A stretch of DNA of 7,052 bases. It comes from Lachnospiraceae bacterium UBA3633 (GTDB taxonomy: Bacteria > Bacillota > Clostridia > Lachnospirales > Lachnospiraceae). Below the pieces are notes generated by a model, which saw nothing but the letters and a program-made list of their open reading frames with translations, was not told where the DNA came from and did not search any database. Positions 6,696 through 7,052 of this stretch are shown here, piece by piece (position 1 is the first letter of the stretch; each line of letters begins with the position of its first letter). The translations under genes and the position numbers were made by a program. Location: the NCBI GenBank assembly GCA_002374095.1, contig DFKY01000004.1, positions 1-7,052 on the forward strand. Reading direction: 5' to 3'.

Positions 6696-6726
6696 ATCTG
6701 TTGCCAACAAACTACCACAGATAAAG
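6692..6726 (-). promoter_or_regulatory. Inverted repeat that may sequester the XRE Shine-Dalgarno
   Basis: CTTTATCTGT (6717-6726) and ACAGATAAGG (6692-6701) can form a 10-bp RNA stem with one G-U pair around a 15-nt loop; the central 8 bp (TTATCTGT/ACAGATAA) are perfect. The 3' arm includes the first bases of the ribosome-binding site. A further ATCTGT (6742-6747) could compete for the same arm, and itself pairs with CAGAT at 6753-6757 on the minus strand. As DNA, the dyad could instead be an operator for the XRE protein. Confidence 0.45.
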
Positions 6727-6732
6727 TGTCAT
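6712..6732 (-). CDS. Possible 6-codon leader ORF (MTLYLW)
   Basis: ATG ACA CTT TAT CTG TGG TAG lies between the TfoX-like gene and the XRE gene. GAGGA sits 4 bases before its ATG. It spans the whole 5' arm of the hairpin that covers the XRE Shine-Dalgarno, so a ribosome on it would open that hairpin. An ORF this short occurs readily by chance, so the support is its position and ribosome-binding site only. Confidence 0.25.
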   Translation of the reverse strand: MTLYLW

Positions 6733-6763
6733 GTGTTCCTCACAGATGGCGAATCTGCAACTT

Positions 6764-7052
6764 TCAAGTGTTATTCGTTTTTTTCTTGGGTGCAGGCAGC
6801 TCAACATACATTGCTTCCAATAACTCGCGCAGGAACTCCTTGTTCTCCACATCATCAACGAGGAGCATTTCCTTCGCCCCTTCATAAGGCAATTCCAGCT
6901 CTGCATCCGGCATCAGCTTCACTGCCGCCGGAACCGGTTTTACCAGAAGCCTGTCATCATATATTCCGCCAAATACCTTTCCGCGATAATAAAGGATGTA
7001 TTCGCCCATCATCGCCCGACTGCTGATTTCATCCAATTCTGATAATTGCTCC
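6764..7052 (-). CDS. TfoX N-terminal-domain protein (5' end outside window)
   Basis: A small soluble protein of the TfoX/Sxy N-terminal-domain family. The open frame runs off the right edge: codons for EQLSE precede the TTG at 7036, so that TTG encodes an internal Leu and is not the start. About 95 residues are visible, and most of a protein of about 105-115 is present. The visible motif SRAMMGEYILYYRGKVFGG, then DDRLLVKPVPAA, LPYEGAKEMLLV and a terminal helix followed by a Lys-rich tail, matches the fold in which a conserved MFG/MMGE turn precedes beta strands. In Gammaproteobacteria TfoX/Sxy activates competence, but stand-alone N-domain proteins in Firmicutes have no settled role. It ends 83 bp before the XRE gene, in the same direction. 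Confidence 0.85.
   Translation of the reverse strand, partial: EQLSELDEISSRAMMGEYILYYRGKVFGGIYDDRLLVKPVPAAVKLMPDAELELPYEGAKEMLLVDDVENKEFLRELLEAMYVELPAPKKKTNNT

Noticed and set aside
6681..6710. Ten extra N-terminal codons for the XRE regulator from TTG 6710
   Set aside because: The extension is encoded by the Shine-Dalgarno region itself; ATG 6680 has ideal spacing and the HTH begins right after it.
6712..6906. Minus-strand frame of 64 codons overlapping the TfoX-like gene
   Set aside because: It is a different frame of the same strand inside the TfoX-like gene. Only its last codons, restarting at ATG 6732, are kept as a possible leader ORF.

Overview
The window looks like chromosome from an anaerobic Firmicute, most probably a Lachnospiraceae (Clostridium cluster XIVa) member. 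The evidence is the 16S rRNA 5' end on the minus strand, which carries the AAGACCGCATA signature and a very short V1 loop, together with low GC and clostridial-type Shine-Dalgarno sites. All supportable genes lie on the minus strand, so transcription runs from right to left. From upstream to downstream they are: a TfoX-N-like protein (cut by the right edge), an XRE regulator with a membrane tail, a 466-bp gene-free scar, a DMT/EamA transporter, a three-part membrane protein (ECF-S-like domain + MATE + RsbW-like ATPase remnant), a membrane SpoIIE/RsbU-type phosphatase, and the start of an rRNA operon leaving on the left.

Right block (about 6230-7052). GC is clearly higher here (about 48-53% in sampled lines) than in the transporter block (about 30-45%). 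The TfoX-like gene is followed by an 83-bp gap that holds a possible 6-codon leader ORF (MTLYLW). This ORF covers one arm of an RNA hairpin whose other arm takes in part of the XRE gene's Shine-Dalgarno. That layout resembles translational attenuation.

Middle scar (5762-6227). There is no intact gene. On the minus strand it holds coding scraps that match the C-terminal signature of RlmD/RumA-type 23S rRNA uracil methyltransferases (VDKFPMTG and HVETVVLMTREN), separated by about 34 bp. It also has an imperfect 22-bp direct repeat, a set of TTGAGA units phased at 18 bp, and an imperfect hairpin. The composition shift falls here, so it is probably a recombination or insertion junction.

Left block (432-5761). 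The DMT transporter and the MATE fusion are 11 bp apart, and the stop codon of the first lies inside the Shine-Dalgarno of the second. The phosphatase follows after 54 bp with its own well-formed promoter, whose predicted start falls on the initiation codon. This pairing is the most interesting part of the window. A membrane phosphatase of the RsbU type lies beside an efflux-type protein whose tail resembles an RsbW/anti-sigma kinase that has lost key ATPase motifs. The inferred role is membrane-sensed partner-switch signalling linked to export. No STAS-domain antagonist or sigma factor is in the window, so the phosphatase substrate is unknown.

Left edge. Only about 40 bp separates the phosphatase stop from a strong rRNA promoter (TTGACA-17-TATTAT) with an A/T-rich UP-like element. 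A second, weaker promoter lies closer to the 16S gene.
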